From Paraprevotella sp. (GTDB lineage: Bacteria > Bacteroidota > Bacteroidia > Bacteroidales > Bacteroidaceae), in the NCBI GenBank assembly GCA_017937925.1, contig JAGBCQ010000023.1, forward strand, positions 1 to 64,000: DNA of 64,000 nucleotides. Reading direction: 5' to 3'. The notes beneath the pieces were generated by a model, which saw only the letters and a program-made list of their open reading frames with translations, made no database searches and was not told the origin of the DNA. A program made the translations under genes and the position numbers. This document shows, in pieces, positions 54,437 through 63,318 of the stretch; position 1 is the stretch's first letter; each line of letters opens with the position of its first letter.

Positions 54437-55219
54437 TTACTTTACCAACGTAAGGGCATTATTTCCATTAGCGTCGTTTAATATAATGCGTTTCTCGTTT
54501 TCAAAAGTAAAACCGCTCACCTGGTTGATAGCTTCCATGATTTTTGATTCTACTGCCATACCAATGCCGGACTTCATGGTTGAAATCATCTGATTGAACT
54601 TTAGAGATGTTTTTGCGCCTTCTGTTTGTTCAACCACACCATTGATGATGTTGCATCCTGCGTTTCCATGAACAGTTTTCTTGTCTGTGTCAAACTCAAG
54701 GAATGGCTTGTTCTCAACTTCTCCCAGTTCGTCAATGGAAATACCATATACGTGAGTGATGTTCCATTTGCCTTTCAATGATTCTAACGAAATCTCCGGG
54801 CGTTTTACAAGTGTTAGTAACGCGTTTCCTTTCGCGTCGGTCAAGATGACTTCGTTTTCTGTCCCTTCATATCCCTTTACTTTATTTAATGCTTCTAATA
54901 TGGCTGTCTCAGTTGCCATATTATTACAAAGCATACGGGTAGAACCGATTTGTCCGAAAGAAATCTTACCGGTTTCATTTTCGTTGACCTCTATTTGTCC
55001 GTTGATGCGGTTGCAACCGGCACAGCCATAAATCTCTTTGTCCTGAAGATTCAGTTTTAAGTATGGTTGTTTGTCGGCAGTTGCTTGTTGTCCGTTTACG
55101 GTTGCAATATTCCAATCACCGTTGAGCGCATTGACTTCTAACGCGGTTTTGCTACTTCCGCAGCCGGTCATTATAATTCCACTTAATAGAATCGTTCCTA
55201 ATAAACTTCTTTTCTTCAT
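54437..55219 (-). CDS. Lipoprotein with two META domains
   Basis: A 260-residue lipoprotein (lipobox MTGC, Cys20). Two META/HslJ-like domains lie in tandem, about 30-140 and 145-258. Each starts with a GxWN/KWNI segment and contains a CxxxNG or GNAGCNxxNG block (YGCAGCNRINGQIEV, HGNAGCNIINGVVEQ). Each ends with a NALLTLVK or NALTLVK strand, so the two halves are internal duplicates. META domains occur in heat-shock and stress-related lipoproteins, but function is unsettled. ATG 55219 begins the signal peptide; the upstream in-frame start at 55258 overlaps the -7 box. Confidence 0.88.
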   Translation of the reverse strand: MKKRSLLGTILLSGIIMTGCGSSKTALEVNALNGDWNIATVNGQQATADKQPYLKLNLQDKEIYGCAGCNRINGQIEVNENETGKISFGQIGSTRMLCNNMATETAILEALNKVKGYEGTENEVILTDAKGNALLTLVKRPEISLESLKGKWNITHVYGISIDELGEVENKPFLEFDTDKKTVHGNAGCNIINGVVEQTEGAKTSLKFNQMISTMKSGIGMAVESKIMEAINQVSGFTFENEKRIILNDANGNNALTLVK

Positions 55220-55255
55220 CTTGTTATTATTTTTATTTAGTAATATGTGAATGTA

Positions 55256-55263
55256 CAAAGATA
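55256..55263 (-). promoter_or_regulatory. -7 box for the META lipoprotein
   Basis: The minus strand reads TATCTTTG, 36 bases upstream of the start at 55219. Confidence 0.65.
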
Positions 55264-55401
55264 CTTATTTTTTGGTAATAACGCCGTTAATTAAGTAGTT
55301 TTAGGCTTTCCTAGGACTTCTTATGGTTATATAAGATAGGAGAGGAAAATTAAATCTGAGCGTTTCGGAAGGAAAAGTATCTCGTATCACCGAAAAAATA
55401 T

Positions 55402-55409
55402 TACCTTTG
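55402..55409 (+). promoter_or_regulatory. -7 box for the nucleotidyltransferase-fold gene
   Basis: TACCTTTG, 37 bases before the ATG at 55447. Confidence 0.6.
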
Positions 55410-55446
55410 CTTTTAAGAATCCAAAGCAACAGTAAACTTTAAGCAG

Positions 55447-56574
55447 ATGAATCAAGAACAGTCGCGCCTTATGACACCACAGGATGCTTTCTTTAAGTTG
55501 ATAAAGTTAGCGTTAGGGACTTGTGATGATGAGAACGTTTTATTAGACGAGTCCGGTTGGAAAACAGTCTATGACATGGCTTGTAAACAAGCATTGGCTG
55601 GTATTGTAATAGATGGTGTGGAACGTTTGCCTATGGAGCAAAAACCGTCCTATGATGTTTTGATGCCTTGGATTGGTTTGGTTGCCAAGTTGGAAGAACG
55701 TAATAAACGAATGAATCAACTCACTGTAATGGTGTGCGACAAATTTGAGGATGTCGGAATGGGAGCGGTTGTTCTTAAAGGACAAGGAAATTCCATTTTT
55801 TATCCGCGTCCGTTTCATCGAACTCCTGGAGATATTGATTTATGGATGATGGTTGGTAGGCGACAAGTTGTTGATTATGTTCGTCAACTTTTCCCGAAGA
55901 TGGAGGCAGTTTATCATCACATGGATTTCCCTGTTATTAAAGATACAGGAATAGAATTGCATTTCACGCCATCGTGGATGAACTGCTGGTCAACAAACCG
56001 CCGATTACAAAAGTACTTCAGTAAAATGAAACAAAGTCAGTGGCAACACAAGGTTGAGTTGCCCGGACGTATAGGAAGCGTTGCGGTACCCACATTGGAG
56101 TTAAATCGTGTTTACTTGTTAGTTCATATTTACCGCCATTTGTTTGATGAAGGCGTGGGGTTACGTCAGTTGATGGACTACTTTTTTGTGCTGAAACAAG
56201 GCTTTACTGCGGACGAACGTACCGAAACGGTATCTATGTTGAAAGAACTTCGGATGACGCGCTTTGCTGCTGCCGTCATGTACGTGTTACAGGAAGTTTT
56301 CGGGTTGGAAGAACAATATTTCCTACTACCTCCATCCGAAGAGTACGGCCGGAAATTGTTAAGAGAAATTATGTTGGCGGGAAACTTTGGTAAGTACGAT
56401 GAACGAATCAGTCGCAGTCAGAATGAAAGTGTATTCCATCGTTTCTGTCGCAAGGTATTCCGAAATGGCGATTTTATGGCGGATTATCCGAGCGAAGTTA
56501 TATGGTCGCCGCTTTTCAAGATGTGGCATTATGTATGGCGATTAAAAAATGGTTATTTACCTCGCAAGAGTTGA
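55447..56574 (+). CDS. Nucleotidyltransferase-fold protein (NTP_transf_5 type)
   Basis: A 375-residue soluble protein. The core motif is GAVVLKGQGNSIFYP followed by HRTPGDIDLWM, where G-D-I-D supplies the metal-binding aspartate pair. A third acidic residue follows in GIELHFTPSW. This pattern fits the uncharacterised nucleotidyltransferase family found near capsule and surface-polysaccharide genes in Bacteroides. Substrate unknown. It is convergent with the cytidylyltransferase gene (21 bases apart) and has its own promoter. Confidence 0.8.
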   Translation: MNQEQSRLMTPQDAFFKLIKLALGTCDDENVLLDESGWKTVYDMACKQALAGIVIDGVERLPMEQKPSYDVLMPWIGLVAKLEERNKRMNQLTVMVCDKFEDVGMGAVVLKGQGNSIFYPRPFHRTPGDIDLWMMVGRRQVVDYVRQLFPKMEAVYHHMDFPVIKDTGIELHFTPSWMNCWSTNRRLQKYFSKMKQSQWQHKVELPGRIGSVAVPTLELNRVYLLVHIYRHLFDEGVGLRQLMDYFFVLKQGFTADERTETVSMLKELRMTRFAAAVMYVLQEVFGLEEQYFLLPPSEEYGRKLLREIMLAGNFGKYDERISRSQNESVFHRFCRKVFRNGDFMADYPSEVIWSPLFKMWHYVWRLKNGYLPRKS

Positions 56575-56595
56575 ATAATGTTTGGGTGAGGTGAA

Positions 56596-57324
56596 TCACT
56601 TCTTATGGTGTTGATAGCTGATGATGGCTTTCAACGTCTCGATATCTTCCGGATGTGTTATTTTGAAATTCAGTTCACTGCCGAGTGATATGTAAAGTTC
56701 TCTTTCCGGGCAAACTTCACGAACTAAGGTAAAAAGAGATTGTGAAGTTTTTATATTCTTTTCGTCGGCTGCTCGGAACATGTTGTTCAGTTCATCAAGC
56801 GAAAATGTTTGTGGGGTTTGTGCTTTGTATAACGTCTCACGGGGCAAACTCTTATTGGATGAGATGCCATCGCTACTTTCCATGTATGCCTCGTTGCTGC
56901 GAGTGGCGGTAATGGCGTTACCATAAGTTTGGAAGGTATGCAGGTTGCGGCTGATAATATTGGAGTCTATCAAAGGACGGACAGCTTCGTGAACTATAAC
57001 AGTCGGATTTTCATCGTTCTTAAATATAGCATTCAATCCTTTTATGCCATTCTGCAAAGAGTTAAAACTAGTCTCTCCGGCCGAGAACGTTCCCGCGAAT
57101 TTGGTAATCTTGCCGGACAGTGTACAAGCGACCACAAAATCTTTCCACTCCGGAGCGCACACTACATATATATCGTCAATCGCAGTATGCTCCTGAAAGG
57201 CTCTCATAGTGTGTAAAATGACAGGGACTCCGTCAATTTCCATAAATTGCTTAGGGCAGTCGCTGTGCATCCGTTGCCCACATCCTCCGGCAAGTAGCAG
57301 TACTATGTTTTTGACTTTACTCAT
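56596..57324 (-). CDS. IspD/TarI-type cytidylyltransferase
   Basis: A 242-residue CTP-dependent transferase. The N-terminal loop LLAGGCGQRMHSDCPKQF is intact, as is TRSNEAY, and ETLYKAQTPQTF is typical. The signature usually written HDAARP in IspD reads HEAVRP here, with Glu replacing the metal-site Asp. Candidates are methylerythritol-phosphate cytidylyltransferase (IspD) or a polyol-phosphate enzyme (TarI-like). The 8-base overlap with a CDP-alcohol transferase gene favours supply of a CDP-alcohol to that enzyme. The evidence does not decide, so no symbol is given. Confidence 0.8.
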   Translation of the reverse strand: MSKVKNIVLLLAGGCGQRMHSDCPKQFMEIDGVPVILHTMRAFQEHTAIDDIYVVCAPEWKDFVVACTLSGKITKFAGTFSAGETSFNSLQNGIKGLNAIFKNDENPTVIVHEAVRPLIDSNIISRNLHTFQTYGNAITATRSNEAYMESSDGISSNKSLPRETLYKAQTPQTFSLDELNNMFRAADEKNIKTSQSLFTLVREVCPERELYISLGSELNFKITHPEDIETLKAIISYQHHKK

Positions 57325-58261
57325 GCTTTATTTCACGGGCGAATTGTTCGCAGAAAGATTCATGTTTGTTTATGGTATAATAACGCAGTGGCTCAAGAAT
57401 AAGTATTTCGAAAGCGAAAAATAACCATGGCATATCCAAGAAAAGAGATAGGAACAGCACACCGACACGGGTGTCAAAAGTCAGGATGTTAGTATATTTC
57501 ATAAGTGGCAAACTAGCCGTTCTGAAACGTTCTCTAAACTCTTGTGGTGGCACTCCGTCTTTAAATGTTTCTTGTAATAATTGATAGAGTTTTTGGAATT
57601 TGGGAGTCATCTTCTCCTGACTATGTGTATAACCGATGTAAAAGAATAGATAGATTTTGTGGAACCATTCTTTTTTGTTCCATGGGAGCGATAGCATTAA
57701 GGCGCGTTCGTGGTCATAGCGCGTCAGTTCGCTTCCTTCTTCTCCTTTTAAGAAATAAAGATGGATGTTGCGGTAGTAGTCAGCAATGGCACATTGCTTG
57801 GAGTGACAATAAAAACCAGAGAATGCAGCAATTAACCAAATCCAAACACCCCATGGCGTGCCCCAAGGTGCAATTTCATTAGTCAGGCGCAGGCAGATAA
57901 AAAAGTAGATGGAGAAGAACCATACATCACCGGCAAATCCGTCAAGAATACGTCCGATAAGTGTTTTCTTACCGGTCATGCGTGCTAATTGTCCGTCTGC
58001 ACAGTCGTACCAATTGGCCCAAATAAGTAGGAACATACCTACAAGATTCATGTATATGTCTTTTTGCCAAAAGAAAAAACCCGCCAATGCTCCAATGACA
58101 ATGGAAAGGAGTGTCACCGCGATGGGATGTATATGTAATTTTTTAAAAAACAAAGCCCACAAGTAACCGGGAGTGCGGGTCACGTATAACTCGAAAGCCC
58201 CTTCTGTATCTTCCGACTTCAATGTGGCTAGAACACGTTCTTTAAGTGTAGATAATTTCAT
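57317..58261 (-). CDS. CDP-alcohol phosphotransferase-family membrane protein
   Basis: A 314-residue membrane enzyme with about six helices that moves a phosphoalcohol from a CDP carrier to an acceptor. The family motif reads D-C-A-DG-Q-L-AR, eight residues, G-R-I-L-D, then GFA-G-D. The last Asp is therefore one residue later than in the usual G-x3-D-x3-D. Followed by the cytidylyltransferase with an 8-base overlap and preceded by an LtaS-like enzyme gene 137 bases away, all on the same strand. Start 58261 (MKLSTLKERV) is preferred; 58291 is an alternative. Substrate and acceptor unknown. Confidence 0.8.
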   Translation of the reverse strand: MKLSTLKERVLATLKSEDTEGAFELYVTRTPGYLWALFFKKLHIHPIAVTLLSIVIGALAGFFFWQKDIYMNLVGMFLLIWANWYDCADGQLARMTGKKTLIGRILDGFAGDVWFFSIYFFICLRLTNEIAPWGTPWGVWIWLIAAFSGFYCHSKQCAIADYYRNIHLYFLKGEEGSELTRYDHERALMLSLPWNKKEWFHKIYLFFYIGYTHSQEKMTPKFQKLYQLLQETFKDGVPPQEFRERFRTASLPLMKYTNILTFDTRVGVLFLSLFLDMPWLFFAFEILILEPLRYYTINKHESFCEQFAREIKHE

Positions 58262-58398
58262 CTGTTCTTCTTTATTCTTAATTCTTACCATTGTAAAGCA
58301 ATGCAATATTCGTAAAAAAAAGTGAGACCTGCAAGACGGAGTTGCCTAAAAAGGATAGTTCATGCGCCAAACGGGCCTGTTCTTGAAGGCGCTCGTCC

Positions 58399-60231
58399 TT
58401 ACATTTGATCTAGTATGTCATACGATGTTTGGAGCAAAGCTTTTCCCTTTTCTTCTCTGATGCTATCGGGTGACGGTGAGTTGATGACAGCTTTTTGTGC
58501 GGCATTGTCATACACGGTTGTTCCCGTAGAGTCCTTGAACATAAAACCGTCGTTATAGGTTGTATAGACATACGGATACGTATATCCTGTGGACAAAACA
58601 TTCCTGCTATAAACGAACTCGTCGTGGGCGATTCCTAATTGTGCCAATAATGTGGCAGGCATATCGCTCTGGTTCATCAATGTGTCAATCACTTTTGGCT
58701 CTTTTACGGCACCGCCTATCCAAAGCATCGGGATGTGGTAGAAAGAAGGTGCCGACGGATTGAATGACGCAGAACTGCCATGATCGGGGATACAAACGAT
58801 GAGGAGATTCTCCCAGCATGGTAGTTTTTTGACTTGTTCTATGAAATTGCCCAAGCAATGGTCTGTGTATGCGAACGAGTTAGCTCGTTTGTCATCAAAT
58901 TTGCTGAAGGGGACTTCAAACGGTTCATGACTGCTTAATGTCAGGAAACCGGTATGCCATAAAGTGTTTGCCGGTCGTGTGGCAATCATGTCATACAACT
59001 TCTTGAAACCATATTCGTCGTGGGCGCCCCATGATGACGAGGTCCGTTCGGATAGACTGAAGTCCGTATCGCTTGTTAAGTGCTGATAACCTGTTGACGT
59101 GAAATAACTTCTCATATTGGTGAAGTTGATGTCGCCGGCATATAAGAAGTCTGTTTGGTAACCTTCTCTTGAAAGCGATTTGGCAATACCCGGCAATTTC
59201 CCGGATTTGGCCGGAATCTTCATGATGCTAGTCGTTGGGTAGCTGATATGACCGCTGAGGGCACTGACCAATCCCCTGTCAGTTCGGAAACTGTTGGCAT
59301 ATACGTTGTTGAAGAATATGCCTTCTTTGATAAGACGCTCTATATTAGGTGCAACACCGGCTGCTCCTCCTAAACTCTCAACCCAATCAGCACCAAACCC
59401 TTCAAGTACGATAATCAAGACATTGGGGCGTTCGTTGTTTAATAAACAGACCGATGTACTGTCATTAGTGCTTGATGTAAGTTCAGCATACAAGTAGGCA
59501 CGTCGTTCTTCATTTAAATAGTTGTATTTATCTGAAAAGTTATCAGCCTTTCTCCATGAATAAATCAAACTGAACGCCGGATTGACTGCAGCATGATTCA
59601 AAAAGGTGTTCTCACTGTAATAGGCGTTTCCGATGTTCATCGTTGAACGTCCCACACCGCCTCGGATAGCTAAAAAGATAAGTCCGCCAATTAAGATGTG
59701 AATGAGGTTGTAAGCAACTATTTTGTAGTTTAGAGGTATTGGCGCAAATTTTTGCGGTTTAATGCGGATGAGGCACCATGAGAAGAGTATGGAAAAACAG
59801 ACTCCCCAAATGATTCGCCAGAGGATGTAACCATACGACACACTCGCCATGGCTTGTTTCGGGTTGTCTATGTAATTGAAAATCGTGGCGTCCAACTTGA
59901 ATTTCCAAAAACCGTAAAGCGACGTATCTGTTACGCAAATGACAGAAAGGATAACGGCAATAGTGATGTAGTAAGGCTTTAATATCTTTTTGTGGTTGAT
60001 GCGTTTAATCCAAGCCGTAAGCCAAATAATGAGCCATGGGAAGATGATGAGATAGCCGGTCGTGGACATATCAAGTCCTAATCCGTGTGTAAGGACGTTC
60101 CACAGGTCGGATATGGACAGTGCGGTGTCGGACAAACCATAGTTGACGTAAAAGAATAGAATTTTTTGTAATGCGAAGAACAAAAGAAAAGCGATGAAAA
60201 GTCGGATTAGATAGAGAATACGTGTTTTCAT
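58399..60231 (-). CDS. LtaS-like membrane sulfatase/phosphotransferase
   Basis: A 610-residue protein. About five N-terminal membrane helices (1-190) precede an extracytoplasmic alkaline-phosphatase-superfamily domain (about 260-560). Active-site segments are NVLIIVLEGFGADW (metal-site Glu), FRTDRGLVSALSGH with the Thr nucleophile, and CIPDHGSSA (metal His/Asp). This organisation is shared by lipoteichoic acid synthases and by phosphoethanolamine or phosphoglycerol transferases; in a Gram-negative the product would be a modified glycan or lipid. It lies 27 bases behind rnhA and upstream of the CDP-alcohol and cytidylyltransferase genes. Confidence 0.85.
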   Translation of the reverse strand: MKTRILYLIRLFIAFLLFFALQKILFFYVNYGLSDTALSISDLWNVLTHGLGLDMSTTGYLIIFPWLIIWLTAWIKRINHKKILKPYYITIAVILSVICVTDTSLYGFWKFKLDATIFNYIDNPKQAMASVSYGYILWRIIWGVCFSILFSWCLIRIKPQKFAPIPLNYKIVAYNLIHILIGGLIFLAIRGGVGRSTMNIGNAYYSENTFLNHAAVNPAFSLIYSWRKADNFSDKYNYLNEERRAYLYAELTSSTNDSTSVCLLNNERPNVLIIVLEGFGADWVESLGGAAGVAPNIERLIKEGIFFNNVYANSFRTDRGLVSALSGHISYPTTSIMKIPAKSGKLPGIAKSLSREGYQTDFLYAGDINFTNMRSYFTSTGYQHLTSDTDFSLSERTSSSWGAHDEYGFKKLYDMIATRPANTLWHTGFLTLSSHEPFEVPFSKFDDKRANSFAYTDHCLGNFIEQVKKLPCWENLLIVCIPDHGSSASFNPSAPSFYHIPMLWIGGAVKEPKVIDTLMNQSDMPATLLAQLGIAHDEFVYSRNVLSTGYTYPYVYTTYNDGFMFKDSTGTTVYDNAAQKAVINSPSPDSIREEKGKALLQTSYDILDQM

Positions 60232-60258
60232 TTGTTTCTTGTTTATGTGAGTAAAAAG

Positions 60259-60930
60259 TTACTTTCTTCCAAAATCTGCCGGAATTTCACCCCAACGTTC
60301 GGTTTCCCATTTTATGATAGGGGTGTTGTGAGCGTTGTTTTTCAACCAACGTTCGGCGCGTTCAATGATTTTGTACAACTCCTCAGTTTTGTCGTTCCGC
60401 TCAAGTTTTGTCTTGCAACACTTTTTTTGTACCCACCCTATAGCGTTACGGCTATCAGAGTAGATAGGCATTCGGATGTTTTTTTGTTTCATCAAGGATA
60501 AAGCGTGAACGATGGCCAAAAATTCGCCGATATTGTTGGTTCCATAGACCGGCCCGTAGTGGAATATGACTTCTCCGGTTCGGAGGTAAACGCCACGGTA
60601 TTCCATAGGTCCGGGATTTCCACTACAAGCGGCATCTACTGCGATGGCTTCTGCTTGTACTTCAAGAGGGAGCGGAAGAACGGTGTCTGTACGATTGTAA
60701 GGAATGTCCTTGACGCTTTCACTGCTCGCGTTGGAGTGTTCAGCGCTTTTATTCCTATTTATATATATATAAGGAGAGGAATTATATGCTTTCTCTGCTT
60801 CTTCCTCACTATCGAAAGATTTGTAAATGGCACCCTCAAATCCGTTGATTTGTAGTTTGCAGTCAATCCAGGAAGTGTATATCCCCGGATTGACGCCATG
60901 CCATACTACATAATATTTCTTTTTTGCCAT
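60259..60930 (-). CDS. rnhA: Ribonuclease H with N-terminal viroplasmin domain
   Basis: A 223-residue nuclease that cuts RNA in RNA-DNA hybrids. Residues about 1-50 form the viroplasmin-like hybrid-binding domain (KYYVVWHGVNPGIYTSW). The catalytic domain (about 85-223) shows AVDAACSGNPGPMEYRG (first Asp), NIGEFLAIVHAL (Glu) and IYSDSRNAIGWV (second Asp). Start ATG 60930 (MAKKKYYVVW) gives the standard N-terminus; an upstream in-frame ATG at 60969 overlaps argS. It is 16 bases behind argS and probably cotranscribed. Confidence 0.92.
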   Translation of the reverse strand: MAKKKYYVVWHGVNPGIYTSWIDCKLQINGFEGAIYKSFDSEEEAEKAYNSSPYIYINRNKSAEHSNASSESVKDIPYNRTDTVLPLPLEVQAEAIAVDAACSGNPGPMEYRGVYLRTGEVIFHYGPVYGTNNIGEFLAIVHALSLMKQKNIRMPIYSDSRNAIGWVQKKCCKTKLERNDKTEELYKIIERAERWLKNNAHNTPIIKWETERWGEIPADFGRK

Positions 60931-60946
60931 GATGAGAAATGGCTGA

Positions 60947-62746
60947 TTACATACGCTCAGGAACTTCAATACCTAACAATCCCATACCGGTGCGTATGAT
61001 ATTGCTGATGCTTTCCGAGAGGATGAGGCGGAATAATTTTTTGTTTTCGTTCTCTTCTCGTAAGATACTGAAGTCGTGATAGAATTGATTGTATTCTTTT
61101 ACCAACTCGTAGCAATAGTTCGCAATGCAACTTGGGTTGTAGTCGTTGCCGGCTTGCTTGACAACTGTTGGGAACTCAGCCAACATTTGAATCAAACTGA
61201 TTTCCTTTTCGCTGATTTCTGTCGGCTCGTTCAATGTCTTGGGTACGACAATGTTTGCTTCTGCCGCTTTGCGGAGAATAGAGCGAATACGAGCGTAGGT
61301 GTATTGAATGAATGGGCCGGTATTTCCGTTAAAATCGATACTTTCTTCAGGGTTGAACAGCATATTCTTGCGGGCATCAACCTTAAGGATAAAGTATTTC
61401 AACGCTCCAAGTCCGACGATGCGTGCGATTTCTTTTGCTTCCTCCTCTGAAATGTCTGTCAGTTTGTTGATTTTGTCTTCCGACATGGTTCTAGCGCTGT
61501 TGATCATTTCAGCCACTAAGTCGTCGGCGTCAACAACCGTACCTTCGCGGCTCTTCATTTTGCCGTTAGGAAGTTCTACCATTCCGTATGAGAAGTGAAC
61601 GAGACTTTTGCCCCATTCGAAACCGAGTTTGTCTAATAAGATGGATAATACTTGGAAATGATAATTCTGCTCGTTGCCTACAACGTAAATCATCTTGTCG
61701 ATGGGAAAATCGTTGAAGCGCAACTTGGCAGTACCAATGTCTTGTGTCATATAAACGGAAGTACCGTCTGAACGAAGTAGCAACTTTTCGTCAAGTCCCT
61801 CTGCGGTTAAATCAGCCCACACAGAACCATCCTCTTTGCGGAAAAAGAATCCTTTGTCAAGTCCTTCCATGACTTTTTCTTTTCCTTCAAGGTATGTGTC
61901 TGACTCATAGTATATCTTGTCAAACCCGACGCCCAAAGCTTTGTAGGTCTCATCAAAACCGGCATATACCCATTCGTTCATTTGCTTCCACAAACCTCTG
62001 ATCTCAGGGTCGTTTTGTTCCCATTTTACAAGCATCTCACGCGCCTCTTTTATAAGTGGGGCTTCGTTCTTGGCTTCGTCTTCGCTCATGCCTTTAGCCA
62101 TCAACTCGTTGACTTGCTCTTTGTAGTGTTTGTCAAATGCTACATAATAGTCGCCGACAAGATGGTCGCCCTTGATGCCGGTGCTTTCCGGTGTTGCGCC
62201 ATTTCCGTATTTTAACCAAGCCAACATACTCTTACAAATATGTATGCCTCTGTCGTTGACGATGTTGGTTTTTACCACGCGGTTACCATTGGCTGCCATT
62301 ACATTGGACAGTGCGCATCCTAACAAATTGTTACGAACGTGTCCTAAGTGTAGGGGCTTGTTAGTGTTGGGAGATGAGTATTCTATCATGACAAGCGGAG
62401 ACTTGTCTGTTACAGGTTGTATGCCAAATTGCTCCTCTTGATGGATTTGACACAAAAGTTCGGTCCAACTTTCTGACGAAATGACAAGGTTAAGGAAACC
62501 TTTTACAACATTGAAGTCGGCAATGACTGTCGGCATCTCTTGCTTTAGGAAATTACCGATGTCTTGTGCTGTGTCTTCCGGTTTCTTCCGAGAGATTTTA
62601 AGAAAAGGGAAAACAACGAGGGTCAAATGACCTGCAAACTCCTTTTTCGTTTTTTGAAGTTGAATGTTTTGGGTCGGCATTTCAGCTCCGTATAATACGT
62701 TTAAAGCTTTAACAACGCCGTTAATGAGTTTTTTTTCTACTTCCAT
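60947..62746 (-). CDS. argS: Arginyl-tRNA synthetase
   Basis: A 599-residue class I synthetase charging tRNA-Arg. The HIGH-type motif is NKPLHLGHVRNNLLG and the KMSKS-like site appears as KMKSREGTVV. An N-terminal tRNA-binding domain (about 1-110) and C-terminal DALR anticodon domain (ending GMGLLGIEVPERM) are present. Length is normal for the phylum. The -7 box at 62776-62783 starts a minus-strand transcription unit that may run through rnhA to the cytidylyltransferase. Confidence 0.96.
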   Translation of the reverse strand: MEVEKKLINGVVKALNVLYGAEMPTQNIQLQKTKKEFAGHLTLVVFPFLKISRKKPEDTAQDIGNFLKQEMPTVIADFNVVKGFLNLVISSESWTELLCQIHQEEQFGIQPVTDKSPLVMIEYSSPNTNKPLHLGHVRNNLLGCALSNVMAANGNRVVKTNIVNDRGIHICKSMLAWLKYGNGATPESTGIKGDHLVGDYYVAFDKHYKEQVNELMAKGMSEDEAKNEAPLIKEAREMLVKWEQNDPEIRGLWKQMNEWVYAGFDETYKALGVGFDKIYYESDTYLEGKEKVMEGLDKGFFFRKEDGSVWADLTAEGLDEKLLLRSDGTSVYMTQDIGTAKLRFNDFPIDKMIYVVGNEQNYHFQVLSILLDKLGFEWGKSLVHFSYGMVELPNGKMKSREGTVVDADDLVAEMINSARTMSEDKINKLTDISEEEAKEIARIVGLGALKYFILKVDARKNMLFNPEESIDFNGNTGPFIQYTYARIRSILRKAAEANIVVPKTLNEPTEISEKEISLIQMLAEFPTVVKQAGNDYNPSCIANYCYELVKEYNQFYHDFSILREENENKKLFRLILSESISNIIRTGMGLLGIEVPERM

Positions 62747-62775
62747 AACCTTGTCTTTATCAATGTTTGAGGGTG

Positions 62776-62783
62776 CAAAGATA
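62776..62783 (-). promoter_or_regulatory. -7 box for argS
   Basis: The minus strand reads TATCTTTG, 29 bases upstream of the start. Confidence 0.65.
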
Positions 62784-62788
62784 CATAA

Positions 62789-62826
62789 TAAAAGGGAGAC
62801 GTAAAAGATTACATCTCCCTTTTTTG
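62789..62826. terminator. Terminator after the HU gene
   Basis: AAAGGGAGA (62791-62799) pairs with TCTCCCTTT (62814-62822), with an inner GTAA/TTAC extension. The minus side runs into TTTTATTAT, so it most likely ends the HU transcript; a T run on the plus strand makes it possibly bidirectional. Confidence 0.75.
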
Positions 62827-62844
62827 TCTTTATTTACTAATCAA

Positions 62845-63114
62845 TTAAAGAGCTTCAGCCAATTCTGAACCTGCTTTGAACTTAGCAACTTTCTTTGCTG
62901 CGATAGAAATTTGCTCCTTAGTTCTTGGGTTGATACCTGTACGAGCTGGTCTTTCAGCTACTGAGAATGTACCGAAACCGATAAGAGCAACCTTATCACC
63001 TTTCTTTAATGCTTCTGCAATTGCGCATACTGTTGCGTCAAGAGCCTTCTTTGAATCTGCTTTGGTCAAGCCTGCTTTCTCAGCAATGGCATTGATAAGT
63101 TCTGTTTTGTTCAT
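62845..63114 (-). CDS. HU-type DNA-binding protein
   Basis: An 89-residue histone-like protein of the HU/IHF family that bends and compacts DNA. The N-terminal helices start NKTELINAIAEKAGLTKADSKKAL, followed by the beta-arm signature GFGTFSVAERPARTGINPRT. Standard length. A well-formed promoter at 63170-63200 and a terminator make it monocistronic. HU versus IHF cannot be separated by eye; the RTGINPRT arm fits HU. Confidence 0.95.
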   Translation of the reverse strand: MNKTELINAIAEKAGLTKADSKKALDATVCAIAEALKKGDKVALIGFGTFSVAERPARTGINPRTKEQISIAAKKVAKFKAGSELAEAL

Positions 63115-63169
63115 TTGTAGAATAGTTTAAAAAATAAATAAAAGTAAAATTGTTATCTAACTTCTTCTG

Positions 63170-63200
63170 CAAATGTATGTAAATAGATAATTAAAACAAA
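63170..63200 (-). promoter_or_regulatory. Complete Bacteroidetes promoter for HU
   Basis: On the minus strand a TTTG -33 element (plus positions 63197-63200) is followed by exactly 19 bases and a TACATTTG -7 box (63170-63177). This is the best complete promoter match in the window, as expected for an abundant protein. Confidence 0.8.
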
Positions 63201-63281
63201 CTTTTTATGAAAAAAATCTTTCTTTTTATGAAAAAAAATAAGCAAGACCGCAAAGAATAAAGTAAAATAGAATAAAATTCG

Positions 63282-63289
63282 TACTTTTG
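63282..63289 (+). promoter_or_regulatory. -7 box for the rhomboid gene
   Basis: TACTTTTG, 29 bases before the start at 63319. Confidence 0.6.
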
Positions 63290-63318
63290 CGCAGTTTAAA
63301 TCAAAACAATGTAAGGAT

